A stretch of DNA of 64,000 bases, from positions 112,687 to 176,686 of the forward strand of contig NZ_JASHKN010000011.1 in NCBI RefSeq assembly GCF_030056735.1. The letters are read 5' to 3'. Position numbers and translations under genes: made by a program. This stretch comes from Rhodococcus sp. IEGM 1409 (GTDB taxonomy: Bacteria > Actinomycetota > Actinomycetes > Mycobacteriales > Mycobacteriaceae). The notes under the pieces were generated by a model. It was not told the DNA's origin. It saw nothing but the letters and a program-made list of their open reading frames with translations, and did not search any database. Every line of letters starts with the position of its first letter. Position 1 is the stretch's first letter. Shown here in pieces: positions 31,240 through 39,038 of this stretch.

Positions 31240-32064
31240 ATGGACATCACCACCATTACCGACGTGATACGCCGACCACCGGATCGCCCAGGGGACGTGT
31301 GGCGTCCAGGCGACGCCTGGCTTGCCGGTGGAACCTGGCTGTTCTCAGCGGAACAACCCGACACACGTCGACTCGTCGACCTCACAGCACTCGGTTGGAC
31401 ACCACTGGACATCGGCGCGACTCACTTCAGCGTCGGAGCTACGTGCACAGTTGCCGAACTGTATGCGTTTGTACCACCGGATAATTGGCGCGCAAGTCCA
31501 CTTATTCGCGTCAGTTGCGAATACTTCCTCTCCTCGTTCAAAGTGTGGAATGCGGCCACCGTCGGCGGCAACATCTGCATGTCACTTCCCGCCGGACCGA
31601 TGATCACGCTTGCGGTAGCACTCGAGGCCACGTTCACACTGTGGGCTACCGACGGGGGTGTCAGGACCGTCGACGCTTGCGACTTCGTGACCGGCGACCA
31701 CCAGAACGTCCTGGAGCCGGGCGAAGTTCTTCGGTGCATCGAGTTCCCGGTGCACTCGCTCACCAAACGGCACGCCCACCGCCGATTCAGTCTCACTCAC
31801 CTCGGGCGATCAACGCTCTTCATGATCGCGGTACAGACGCCTGACACGGACGACTTTCACCTGACCATCACTGCGGGCACAACGCATCCGATCCGGCTGA
31901 CGTTCGACGCGATGCCAGACGAAGAATCGCTGCGACGAGCTGTCGACTCCATCCCCGCCGAGAGCTGGTTCGACGATCCCAACGGAGCCCCCGACCACCG
32001 CCTTCACCTCGCTCGTCACTACGCCGACGAGCTGCGAATCGAACTGACGGGGAGCCTGTCATGA
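31240..32064 (+). CDS. Molybdenum hydroxylase FAD-binding subunit (CoxM/XdhB-like)
   Basis: A 274-residue protein of the CO dehydrogenase medium-subunit/FAD_binding_5 family: AWLAGGTWLF near the N terminus, then NAATVGGNICMSLPAGPM, the FAD pyrophosphate loop typical of this subunit, and a C-terminal region HRRFSLTHLGRS. It passes electrons from the Fe-S clusters to an external acceptor or NAD. Start at ATG 31240 is chosen for the GAGGGG element about 9 bp upstream; a longer frame from 31120 adds a Cys-rich stretch with no family resemblance. The stop overlaps the next ATG (ATGA, 32061-32064), so it forms one operon with the large subunit. It is divergent from NRPS1 with 243 bp between the starts. 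Confidence 0.85.
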   Translation: MDITTITDVIRRPPDRPGDVWRPGDAWLAGGTWLFSAEQPDTRRLVDLTALGWTPLDIGATHFSVGATCTVAELYAFVPPDNWRASPLIRVSCEYFLSSFKVWNAATVGGNICMSLPAGPMITLAVALEATFTLWATDGGVRTVDACDFVTGDHQNVLEPGEVLRCIEFPVHSLTKRHAHRRFSLTHLGRSTLFMIAVQTPDTDDFHLTITAGTTHPIRLTFDAMPDEESLRRAVDSIPAESWFDDPNGAPDHRLHLARHYADELRIELTGSLS

Positions 32065-34754
32065 GCTACACGGTGAACGAACGAAAGTTCGACGAGGAAC
32101 CGTTCCCCGGTCAGTGTCTGCGCACGTTTCTTCGGCACCTCGGACACCACGGGGTGAAGAAGGGTTGCGACGGCGGTGACTGCGGGGCCTGCACCGTGTG
32201 GCTCGACGGCGCACCGATACACAGTTGCATCACACCGGCGTTTCGCGCCGACGGTCACGACGTGACCACCATCGAGGGGCTCGGCACGCCCGAAGATCTC
32301 CATCCGATTCAGCAGCAGTTCCGAGACGCACCCGGATTTCAGTGTGGCTTCTGCACTGCCGGAATGATCATGACCTCGGCGGCGCTCACCGACGAGCAGA
32401 AAGAAGACTTGCCGCGGGCGCTCAAGGGAAACCTGTGCCGTTGCACCGGATACCGATCCATCGAAGACGCGGTCAATGGCGTCAGCGCAATCGAGGTTGC
32501 CCTTCCCGGTCAAGCAGTCGGAACAAGCGTAGGCGCGCCGGCGGCGACCGAGGTGGTGACCGGACGCGCCGAGTACACGATGGACACCAAAATCGACGGC
32601 ATGCTGCACCTGAAAGTGCTGCACTCACCTCACGCCCATGCACGCATCGTGTCCATCGACACCACCGACGCTCTCGCCGTCCCTGGCGTCCACCGCGTCT
32701 ACACCTGGAAAGACGTGCCGCGCAAGCTCTTCACCACGGCAATTCATACCGACCACCTTGTTGATCCGGACGACACGTACATCCTCGACAACGTCGTGCG
32801 TTTCGTGGGTCAGCGAGTGGTCGCCGTACTCGCCGACTCAATCGTCGCTGCGGAAGAAGGCCGCCGGAAGGTGAAAGTCGACTACGAGATCCTGCCTGCC
32901 GTGTTCGATCCGGAAGAGGCCATGGCCGACGGCGCGCCGACCCTGCACGGCTCCGACGATCCCTTCGTCCGCGATCCCGAGCGCAACATTCTGCTCGAAA
33001 TTCACGGCCATGTCGGCGACGTCGATGCCGGGTTCGCCGAGGCCGACGTCATCCACGAAGGCACCTACTTCTCCCCACGGGTTCAGCACGCGCACCTCGA
33101 GACTCATGGGTCGATCTCGTGGATGGAAAATGGCCGCCTTCACGTTCGTACAAGTTCCCAGTCCCCCTCTATCGCCAAGGTCAAACTCGCCCACCTCTTC
33201 GACCTCCGCCCGGATCAACTACGCGTGTTCTGCAAACGCGTGGGCGGCGGGTTCGGCGGAAAACAAGAAGTGATCAGCGAAGATCTGGTGGCGCTCGCCA
33301 CCCTGGACACCGGCCGTCCCGTCTGCCTCGAATTCACCCGCGAAGAAGAGTTCACCACCGCGTCACCGCGTCATCCGATGAAGCTGACGATCAAACTGGG
33401 TGCCAAGTCAGACGGAACCCTCACGGCCTTTCAGTACCGAAACATCTCGAACACCGGTGCGTACGGGAACCATGGCGGCGAAACTCTGTTTGCCGGCGGC
33501 GCGGCGGTCTCGCTCTACCGCTGTGCCAACAAGAAGTTCGATGCGTATTCCGTGTACACGAACAATGTTCCGAGTGGTGCGTTGCGCGGATACGGTATGA
33601 CTCAACCTGCCTTTGCGGTGGAATCGGCGATGACCGAATTGGCCGTCGCGCTGGACATGGACCCACTCGACCTGCGTCGACGCAATATCGTGCGACCGGG
33701 CGATTCGCTGGTAGCACTCGAGGACGGCCCCGACGACGTGATCTTCACCGAAGACGGGCTGGGGCAATGCATCGATCTGATCGACGCCGCGTTGAACCGC
33801 CATCCGGTCCCATCCCTCGGAGACGATTGGCTTGTCGGAACCGGTACCGCCAGTTCACTACATGAGACAGCGCCTCCCACCGAGCACATTTCCGAGGCCT
33901 GGCTCACCCTCGGCGAAGACTGTGTGTACGAACTTGCCATCGGCACAGTCGAATTCGGTGAGGGAACCTCTACCGCCCACGTGCAGATCGCCGCACATCA
34001 GCTGGGCACCACACCGTCGCGCGTGCGAATCATCCAGTCGGACACCGACCGAACCGGTTTCGACACAGGCGCTTTCGCCAGCGCCGGACTGTTTGTTGCC
34101 GGCAACGCCGTCCTTCGCGCGTCGAACGCGCTACGTGACCGACTGCTGGCCTTCGCCGCACACCACACCGGCGTCGCCATCGATCAGTGCTCGATGGACG
34201 ACGACAAGATCGTCTGCGGTAGCACTCGGGTAACTCTGCAAGAGGTACTCGAGGCTGCACGCCCGCGCGGGATCCGATTCACGGAAGCGCGGAAGGCGTA
34301 CGGATCTCCGCGCAGCGTGGTGTCCAATACCCATGGCTTTCGGATTGCCGTCCACCGCATCACCGGTGAGATCCGCATTCTCTACAGCGTTCAGGCCACC
34401 GACGCCGGAGTGATCATCAATCCGGCGCAGGTCCGGGGACAGATCGAAGGTGGCGTCGCCCAGGGCATCGGCTTCGCTCTCACCGAGAACTTCCACGTAG
34501 ACGCGCATGGCGCGATGATGAACCCGAACCTGCGTAACTACCGGATACCGACCTATGCGGACGTCCCTCGCACCGAGGTGATCCTCGTCGATTCGTCCGA
34601 CTCCGTTGGTCCGCTCCGATCCAAGGGAATGGCAGAGTGCTGCATCAATCCGGTTGCTCCTGCGCTGGCGAACGCACTGCAGGATGCCACCGGGTCGCGA
34701 TTCCGGTCGCTACCGCTCACCCCCGAGCGTATCTACACGGGTCTGAACCGATGA
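32061..34754 (+). CDS. Molybdenum hydroxylase: fused 2Fe-2S and molybdopterin-binding subunits (xanthine dehydrogenase-type)
   Basis: An 897-residue fusion. Residues about 1-160 hold two [2Fe-2S] clusters: plant-ferredoxin motif GCDGGDCGACTVWL...C, then CGFCTAGM...CRCTGY. Residues about 170-895 are the aldehyde oxidase/xanthine dehydrogenase Mo domain: RVGGGFGGKQEV for the molybdopterin, GALRGYGMTQPAFAVE, and a C-terminal SKGMAECCINPVAPALANAL, in which Glu is in the place of the general base. The CoxL signature AYRGAGR is absent, so CO is unlikely. The enzyme probably hydroxylates a purine, N-heterocycle or aldehyde. Joined by ATGA overlaps to both neighbours. The lack of a separate small subunit gene is explained by the fusion. 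Confidence 0.9.
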   Translation: MSYTVNERKFDEEPFPGQCLRTFLRHLGHHGVKKGCDGGDCGACTVWLDGAPIHSCITPAFRADGHDVTTIEGLGTPEDLHPIQQQFRDAPGFQCGFCTAGMIMTSAALTDEQKEDLPRALKGNLCRCTGYRSIEDAVNGVSAIEVALPGQAVGTSVGAPAATEVVTGRAEYTMDTKIDGMLHLKVLHSPHAHARIVSIDTTDALAVPGVHRVYTWKDVPRKLFTTAIHTDHLVDPDDTYILDNVVRFVGQRVVAVLADSIVAAEEGRRKVKVDYEILPAVFDPEEAMADGAPTLHGSDDPFVRDPERNILLEIHGHVGDVDAGFAEADVIHEGTYFSPRVQHAHLETHGSISWMENGRLHVRTSSQSPSIAKVKLAHLFDLRPDQLRVFCKRVGGGFGGKQEVISEDLVALATLDTGRPVCLEFTREEEFTTASPRHPMKLTIKLGAKSDGTLTAFQYRNISNTGAYGNHGGETLFAGGAAVSLYRCANKKFDAYSVYTNNVPSGALRGYGMTQPAFAVESAMTELAVALDMDPLDLRRRNIVRPGDSLVALEDGPDDVIFTEDGLGQCIDLIDAALNRHPVPSLGDDWLVGTGTASSLHETAPPTEHISEAWLTLGEDCVYELAIGTVEFGEGTSTAHVQIAAHQLGTTPSRVRIIQSDTDRTGFDTGAFASAGLFVAGNAVLRASNALRDRLLAFAAHHTGVAIDQCSMDDDKIVCGSTRVTLQEVLEAARPRGIRFTEARKAYGSPRSVVSNTHGFRIAVHRITGEIRILYSVQATDAGVIINPAQVRGQIEGGVAQGIGFALTENFHVDAHGAMMNPNLRNYRIPTYADVPRTEVILVDSSDSVGPLRSKGMAECCINPVAPALANALQDATGSRFRSLPLTPERIYTGLNR

Positions 34755-35722
34755 CCGCAAACACGTCGGCGGACAGCGTGGCAACAGTAATCATCGGCCA
34801 GCGAGTGCGTGCCGGACTGGAGAAAGAGTTCGAGGTCTGGCAGAAAGATCTCAACCGCGCGGCCGCAGATTACGCCGGCTTTCTCGGGGCAGAAATTGCG
34901 GCTCCGACCCCCACCCAACCTGATTGGGTGATCGTGTACCGATTCGACTCCATCGCCCATGTTCAAGCGTGGATCAACAGCGCGACGAGGCAGGACTATC
35001 TCGAGAACGGCCGTCAGTACTTCGACGGACCGGCCACGCAGCAAGTAGTGAGCGGCGGGATCAAGCCTCCGGATCCGCTGCTGACCGTCGTAGTGACGCA
35101 CCGGGTCAGTGACGACAGCATCGACGAGTTCCTTGCCTGGCAGGAGCGTCTTCGCGAGGTGGAGAGCGCTTTCGAAGGCTTTCGCGGCACCGAGCTGTTT
35201 CGCCCCGTCGACGGTGTGCAGGACGAATGGACGCTGCTCTATCGCTTCGACAATGCCGCCCATCTCGATACGTGGCTGACTTCGCCTGAGCGACAACAAC
35301 TCCTCGCCGAGGGCCGTAAGTTCCACGACTTCGAACTGCGAACCGTCGACAATTCGTTCGGCAGTTGGTTTGCCTTCGACGAGAACGGAAACGAGGCCCC
35401 TCCACCTTCGGAGACAAAAACCTCGATCGCGGTTTGGGTCGGTCTCTACCCGACTGTCGTCTTGCTTACTTTGGCGCTGTCACCGCTGAAGCTGCCACTC
35501 TGGCTGGGATTGTTGATCGGCAACCTGTTGTCGAGCTTCATCATGAGTTTCTTCACGATGCCGTACTACGTGAATCGACTCCTCCGCCGTTGGCTGCGTC
35601 CGCCTCCAGGGATTCCTGTCGCGAAGACGAACGCGCAAGGAGTGGCAATCGTCGCCGCTGTGACCCTGTTCTGGGTTGTCGTCTTCTACCTAGTGACTAC
35701 TCAGTTCTGGTCGCTGCCTTGA
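34751..35722 (+). CDS. Membrane protein with two antibiotic-biosynthesis-monooxygenase (ABM)-like domains
   Basis: A 323-residue protein. Two related alpha/beta repeats, about residues 10-105 and 112-215, each pair an E/DEFxxWQ helix with WVIVYRFDS or WTLLYRFDN strands and end in a QxYLENGRxY / QQLLAEGRKF motif, like dimeric ABM ferredoxin-like domains. The C-terminal third has three hydrophobic segments (SIAVWVGLYPTVVLLTLAL, PLWLGLLIGNLLSSFIM, VAIVAAVTLFWVVVFYLV), so the tandem ABM part is membrane anchored. Start ATG 34751 overlaps the stop of the molybdenum hydroxylase. Family members act as small cofactor-free oxygenases, haem-degrading enzymes or structural sensors; its role in this operon is unknown. 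Confidence 0.75.
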   Translation: MTANTSADSVATVIIGQRVRAGLEKEFEVWQKDLNRAAADYAGFLGAEIAAPTPTQPDWVIVYRFDSIAHVQAWINSATRQDYLENGRQYFDGPATQQVVSGGIKPPDPLLTVVVTHRVSDDSIDEFLAWQERLREVESAFEGFRGTELFRPVDGVQDEWTLLYRFDNAAHLDTWLTSPERQQLLAEGRKFHDFELRTVDNSFGSWFAFDENGNEAPPPSETKTSIAVWVGLYPTVVLLTLALSPLKLPLWLGLLIGNLLSSFIMSFFTMPYYVNRLLRRWLRPPPGIPVAKTNAQGVAIVAAVTLFWVVVFYLVTTQFWSLP

Positions 35723-35737
35723 ACTCGGCGGAACACG

Positions 35738-35795
35738 AAAACGCCAGCGTATGCCCCGGGCATGGTTATTCCCCGGTGCACTACGCTGGCATTTT
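35738..35795. terminator. Hairpin between convergent genes
   Basis: Outer arms AAACGCCAGCGTA and TACGCTGGCATTTT pair with one mismatch, and an inner CCCCGGG/CCCCGG stretch lies in the loop. It sits directly after the ABM gene stop and before the stop of the opposing HNH gene, and has A/T runs on both flanks, so it can work in both directions. Confidence 0.75.
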
Positions 35796-35808
35796 CAGCG
35801 ATATCCGT

Positions 35809-37047
35809 TCAGGCGGCTGTCGGTGGACCGTTCCCGCCGATCGGCTGTTGATACGGGTCGATCGACATGGGTGGATAGAACACCGTCTTCCGATCCGGCC
35901 CGATCTCCACCCGCCATTCCGTGTGGTGCATCGTTCGATGATGATGACCACACAACAAGATCAGATTATCGAGATCCGTTGGGCCACCATCACCCCAATG
36001 AACAATATGGTGAGCATCGCACCACCCCGACGGTGTCCCGCACCCCGGGAACGCACAACCGCCATCGCGTACCGCCAACGCTCGCCTTTGCGGAACCGTC
36101 GCCGTTCGCACGTCCTTGCCGCAGTCGAGTGGAACACCATTCTCATCCAACAGGATCCGGGTCACGGTGCAGTCGCACGCCAGCATCCGGGCAGTATCGA
36201 GACTGATCGGGCCCACCCAATCCGCCCACGCACACCCGAGTTCCTCCGTCGACGGCAACAAGTTCTTCAGCGCCTGCATATCGGTCATGTCTTTTGCGCT
36301 GGCGGTGACCGTGATGTGCGGTTTCACTCCGCCCTCGATCGGTCCCAACCCCGCCCGCTCGTACCGCCGCAGCAGTTCGCAGAATCCGTCCGCCCGCCGC
36401 AACGCCGGCGTGCGGGTGTCCTTGACGCCGTCCTTTTCCGGCGTCGGCGCTGACAAACTCGATAGCAACGTGATCAAACGGGCACCGTTCACGGCATCCA
36501 GATCACCTTTCACCGACACTCGCCCGTACAGGCCTTTCGAAGCGTAGAACTCATTACGCTCCGAATCCTCACCCACCGGTACTCCGTCCTCACGCTTGCC
36601 GTACTGCTTCTCGATCCGCCGAATCGCCGCCCGCACCGCATCACAATCAGCAATCTTCTTCGACGCCAGATCAAGCAAAATCTCGCGGGCCTTGTCCACG
36701 TCCGCCGGGGTCATGTTCTTCGGCGGATGCTGACAAAACGACGCCACCTGACGAGCCTTCAACGCATCAACCCCACCCCGGTGAAAAGCATCCGCGACAA
36801 CAGGTTCGAGCAACAGCAGCCGCGCCAGACTGACCAGCAGGCTGCACTCACCGATCTCCAGATTTGTCGAACCGTGCAACCACTGCGCGATCGCCCGAAA
36901 ACCCTTCCCGACCACAGTCTCCCGGGAAAACATCTCCACGATCAGCAGTACCATCCGCGACTGCAACTCATGCCGGACGCGCACCAGGTCGAGCATCTCG
37001 CTCTTGAGATCCTCACCATCCAGCTGCCACGCTTCCCGACTGTCCAT
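35809..37047 (-). CDS. 13E12-family (DUF222) protein with C-terminal HNH endonuclease domain
   Basis: About 412 residues. The N-terminal two thirds are the DUF222/13E12 region: MFSRETVVGKGFRAIAQWLH, EARQVASFCQHPPK and later AADGFCELLRRY. The C-terminal HNH nuclease reads CAFPGCGTPSGWCDAHHIVHWGDGG...NLILLCGHHHRTMHH. Such genes occur as dispersed multi-copy families in mycobacteria and rhodococci and are suspected mobile or DNA-damage-linked elements. ATG 37047 is preferred; TTG 37053 is also in frame. A near-perfect actinobacterial SOS box lies 14 bp upstream of the ATG, pointing to LexA control. The 3' end is bounded by a bidirectional terminator. Confidence 0.85.
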   Translation of the reverse strand: MDSREAWQLDGEDLKSEMLDLVRVRHELQSRMVLLIVEMFSRETVVGKGFRAIAQWLHGSTNLEIGECSLLVSLARLLLLEPVVADAFHRGGVDALKARQVASFCQHPPKNMTPADVDKAREILLDLASKKIADCDAVRAAIRRIEKQYGKREDGVPVGEDSERNEFYASKGLYGRVSVKGDLDAVNGARLITLLSSLSAPTPEKDGVKDTRTPALRRADGFCELLRRYERAGLGPIEGGVKPHITVTASAKDMTDMQALKNLLPSTEELGCAWADWVGPISLDTARMLACDCTVTRILLDENGVPLDCGKDVRTATVPQRRALAVRDGGCAFPGCGTPSGWCDAHHIVHWGDGGPTDLDNLILLCGHHHRTMHHTEWRVEIGPDRKTVFYPPMSIDPYQQPIGGNGPPTAA

Positions 37048-37060
37048 GCTCAAAGTTTAA

Positions 37061-37076
37061 TCGAACATACTTTCGA
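37061..37076. promoter_or_regulatory. Candidate LexA (SOS) box
   Basis: TCGAACATACTTTCGA matches the actinobacterial/mycobacterial SOS consensus TCGAAC-N4-GTTCGA with one mismatch in the right arm. It lies just upstream of the 13E12/HNH gene; some 13E12-family genes of Mycobacterium tuberculosis are known LexA targets. Confidence 0.65.
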
Positions 37077-37291
37077 TATCCAGGGACAAAGCGGACAGGT
37101 TCAAGAAACATCGAACTCGAGACCGATTGAAAGTACATAACTTTCACGAATTCACGAAGCAGGAAGCCAGCAGCCGACAGTCTTTACTCCCGCATCATCT
37201 GGACGGCGAACAAACAGTCCCTGTACTGAGAACCGCAATACCCGGGGAGATCATCTTTGCGATACCTGGCTCGCTCGGTACCCACGACTAC

Positions 37292-37345
37292 CTGACCAGT
37301 GACATCAACCTGACCAGTGACATCAACCTGACCAGTGACATCAAG
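37292..37345. repeat. Three tandem 18-bp repeats
   Basis: Three head-to-tail copies of CTGACCAGTGACATCAAC, the last ending in G instead of C. Being a multiple of three, they read as NLTSDI repeats on the plus strand. Origin by slippage is likely; function is unknown. Confidence 0.9.
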
Positions 37346-37354
37346 GAGGCGCAC

Positions 37355-37426
37355 GTGATATTTCACAGTCGCTATGTCACTCCGGCCGAGGGTGAGTCGG
37401 AATGCAATGCGCTGCAGGCTTACTGA
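37355..37426 (+). CDS. Possible 23-residue small ORF with a consensus ribosome site
   Basis: GTG at 37355 is preceded at 6 bp by AAGGAGG, the strongest Shine-Dalgarno match I noticed in the window. The predicted peptide ends NALQAY and resembles nothing I know. It could be a leader peptide for the downstream thioesterase gene or a chance match; the call rests on the ribosome site alone. Confidence 0.25.
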   Translation: MIFHSRYVTPAEGESECNALQAY

Positions 37427-37604
37427 TCTCTCTGGCAATGGCGCAATCCTGCATACATCCGCAGTGAACCGCGAAGCCACGCAGCACTGAGAACTCTCCA
37501 AGAATTCGTCGAAACACCTTGGCTCGAGTCAGACAATCACCGATGGCAATATCGATCCGCGCCGGACGCTGGACCGCCCGAACCAACGAAAAGAGCGCTG
37601 CACG

Positions 37605-38522
37605 ATGAGATCCTCTGCATCACGAACGCACGTGAATCGTGTTGGATCGGTACGGGATCCACTTCCCAAGCGCCCCACCCTGGGCGAGGTCTTCAGCAAT
37701 TCGTGGCCCGTCCGAACTGGTGACGTCCACCCTGACCGAAGCCTGCGACTCGACGCGATAGCTCGCTACTTGCAAGATCTGGGTTTCGATAACCTCGAAG
37801 CAAACGGCGCGGCACGAACCCACCCGGTGTGGCTCGTTCGTCGAACAGTCATCGATGCCGTCAGACCGATCATCTGGCCCGACACCGTTCGATTGCACCG
37901 GTGGTGTTCCGCCCTCTCCAGTCGCTGGTGCACCATGCGGGTGAGTATCGAGTCAGAAGCTGGTGGGTTGATCGAAACCGACGGATTCTGGATCAACATC
38001 AATCCTCAGAACGGTATGCCTTCGAGCATCAGCGAAGACTTCCCGGCGCCGCTGACCTCGACAACCGACCAGCATCGACTCAGTTGGCAACCACGGATCA
38101 GAACCCCCGGGCCCAACACCGAGGGTCAGGAGTTTCCTCTACGAGCAAGTGATATCGATCCATTTCATCATCTCAACAACGCCGTCTACTGGCAGCCCGC
38201 CGAATCTGTCATGCGCAAGCATTCAACCTTGCGAGAGGAGCCCCTCCGAGCCGTTCTCGAATACATCAAGCCCACTACAGCCGACGAGACCGTCGAGATC
38301 CGAACCAACTACGACGCAGTTGCGAGCACCGCATGGTTCGTCTGTGCCGGCGAAACCCACGCCATCGCTCACTTCATGAAACCTCCTGCCGATACGATTG
38401 GGTCGCCCTCCCCGAGTGAACCCGACGGATCTGACAGCAACGTCTGTCGAAAATCGGATCGGACGCCACCGCACCGTGCTTCGAGTCAGTCGAGGTTGCC
38501 GAGAGATGTCGCCGACAACTGA
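37605..38522 (+). CDS. Acyl-ACP thioesterase family protein (FatA/FatB-like double hotdog)
   Basis: A 305-residue protein. The first hotdog has VRTGDVHPDRSLRLDAIARYLQDLG and HPVWLVRRTVIDAVRPIIWPDTVRL, both typical of acyl-ACP thioesterases. The second hotdog has LRASDIDPFHHLNNAVYW, the active-site-bearing DxxxHxxN region. The enzyme should hydrolyse acyl-ACP to free fatty acid. The last about 45 residues (SPSPSEPDGSD...) are low complexity and Arg-rich and may not be conserved. No good ribosome site is seen at 37605. It stands alone between the HNH gene and a DUF1003 gene, midway between the two NRPS genes; a role in supplying an acyl group to either is possible but unproven. Confidence 0.8.
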   Translation: MRSSASRTHVNRVGSVRDPLPKRPTLGEVFSNSWPVRTGDVHPDRSLRLDAIARYLQDLGFDNLEANGAARTHPVWLVRRTVIDAVRPIIWPDTVRLHRWCSALSSRWCTMRVSIESEAGGLIETDGFWININPQNGMPSSISEDFPAPLTSTTDQHRLSWQPRIRTPGPNTEGQEFPLRASDIDPFHHLNNAVYWQPAESVMRKHSTLREEPLRAVLEYIKPTTADETVEIRTNYDAVASTAWFVCAGETHAIAHFMKPPADTIGSPSPSEPDGSDSNVCRKSDRTPPHRASSQSRLPRDVADN

Positions 38523-38696
38523 TTGTTCCAACCTGGCCGTCGCGGGCGTCCTGCTCGTACTCTGATGGTAGGAACGAGCGCACAATAGCGAACTATGACA
38601 CGTCGAACGATGACATAAGGAAACAAGAATCGATGGCACCTGCATCCGGCAGTACGCACCGGTTCCGAGCTGACCCGCGGAGAACGTGCGGCCGAT

Positions 38697-39035
38697 GTGG
38701 TCCGCAACGGCATGGGGTCGTGGCCATTCGTCTTCGTCTTCATCGCGATCATGGGAATCTGGGCGGGGTTCAACGGCGATACCGGTTTTGATCCCTACCC
38801 TTTCATTCTGCTGAATCTATTTTTGTCGATGCTTGCCGGCATGCAGGGAGCAATTCTGTTGATCTCGGCGAAACGGGCGGATGCCATCAGTAGCGAAGTT
38901 GCAGTTCATACCCTCGACAACACCAATCAACTCCGACAGTTGATCGAGGCGAACACGGCACTGACCGAGACCGTCGCTGGACTCTCGCGGGAAATCCACA
39001 AGCATGTCTGCACTCCGGAACACACCGCACGCTAA
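38697..39035 (+). CDS. DUF1003 family membrane protein, apparent N-terminal frameshift
   Basis: The readable part is 112 residues: GSWPFVFVFIAIMGIWAGFN, DPYPFILLNLFLSMLAGMQGAILLISA and a C-terminal helix NQLRQLIEANTAL, which is the DUF1003 pattern of two membrane segments followed by a coiled region. The family's usual GER-AD motif lies upstream in the same frame (ELTRGERAADVV, from about 38667), but no standard start codon precedes it in that frame. A well-placed ATG with AAGGA at 38633 is in another frame and joins perfectly if one C near 38665 is removed. The real gene is therefore probably 38633-39035 with a one-base frameshift, real or from sequencing. It ends 3 bp from the convergent NRPS2 stop. 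Confidence 0.7.
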   Translation: MVRNGMGSWPFVFVFIAIMGIWAGFNGDTGFDPYPFILLNLFLSMLAGMQGAILLISAKRADAISSEVAVHTLDNTNQLRQLIEANTALTETVAGLSREIHKHVCTPEHTAR

Positions 39036-39038
39036 CCG

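Larger units (their letters stand above)
37077..37604. other. Gene-poor interval with short repeats
   Basis: About 530 bp without a recognisable gene. It holds GAAAGT-5-ACTTTC at 37129-37145, three tandem 18-bp units at 37292-37345, a consensus AAGGAGG site at 37343-37349 before a short reading frame at 37355-37426, and at 37487-37503 a 17-mer also found at 46572-46588. It may include the promoter of the downstream thioesterase gene. A 99-codon frame at 37127-37426 runs across the repeats but has no resemblance to known proteins. Confidence 0.5.

Noticed and set aside
32061-34754. CO dehydrogenase large subunit
   Set aside because: The AYRGAGR signature of form I CoxL is absent and the Fe-S and Mo subunits are fused, unlike CoxSL.
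37127-37426. 99-codon plus-strand frame through the 18-bp repeats
   Set aside because: It has no good ribosome site at its ATG, no recognisable domain, and its length comes partly from the in-frame repeat. Only the short frame after AAGGAGG was kept, at low confidence.
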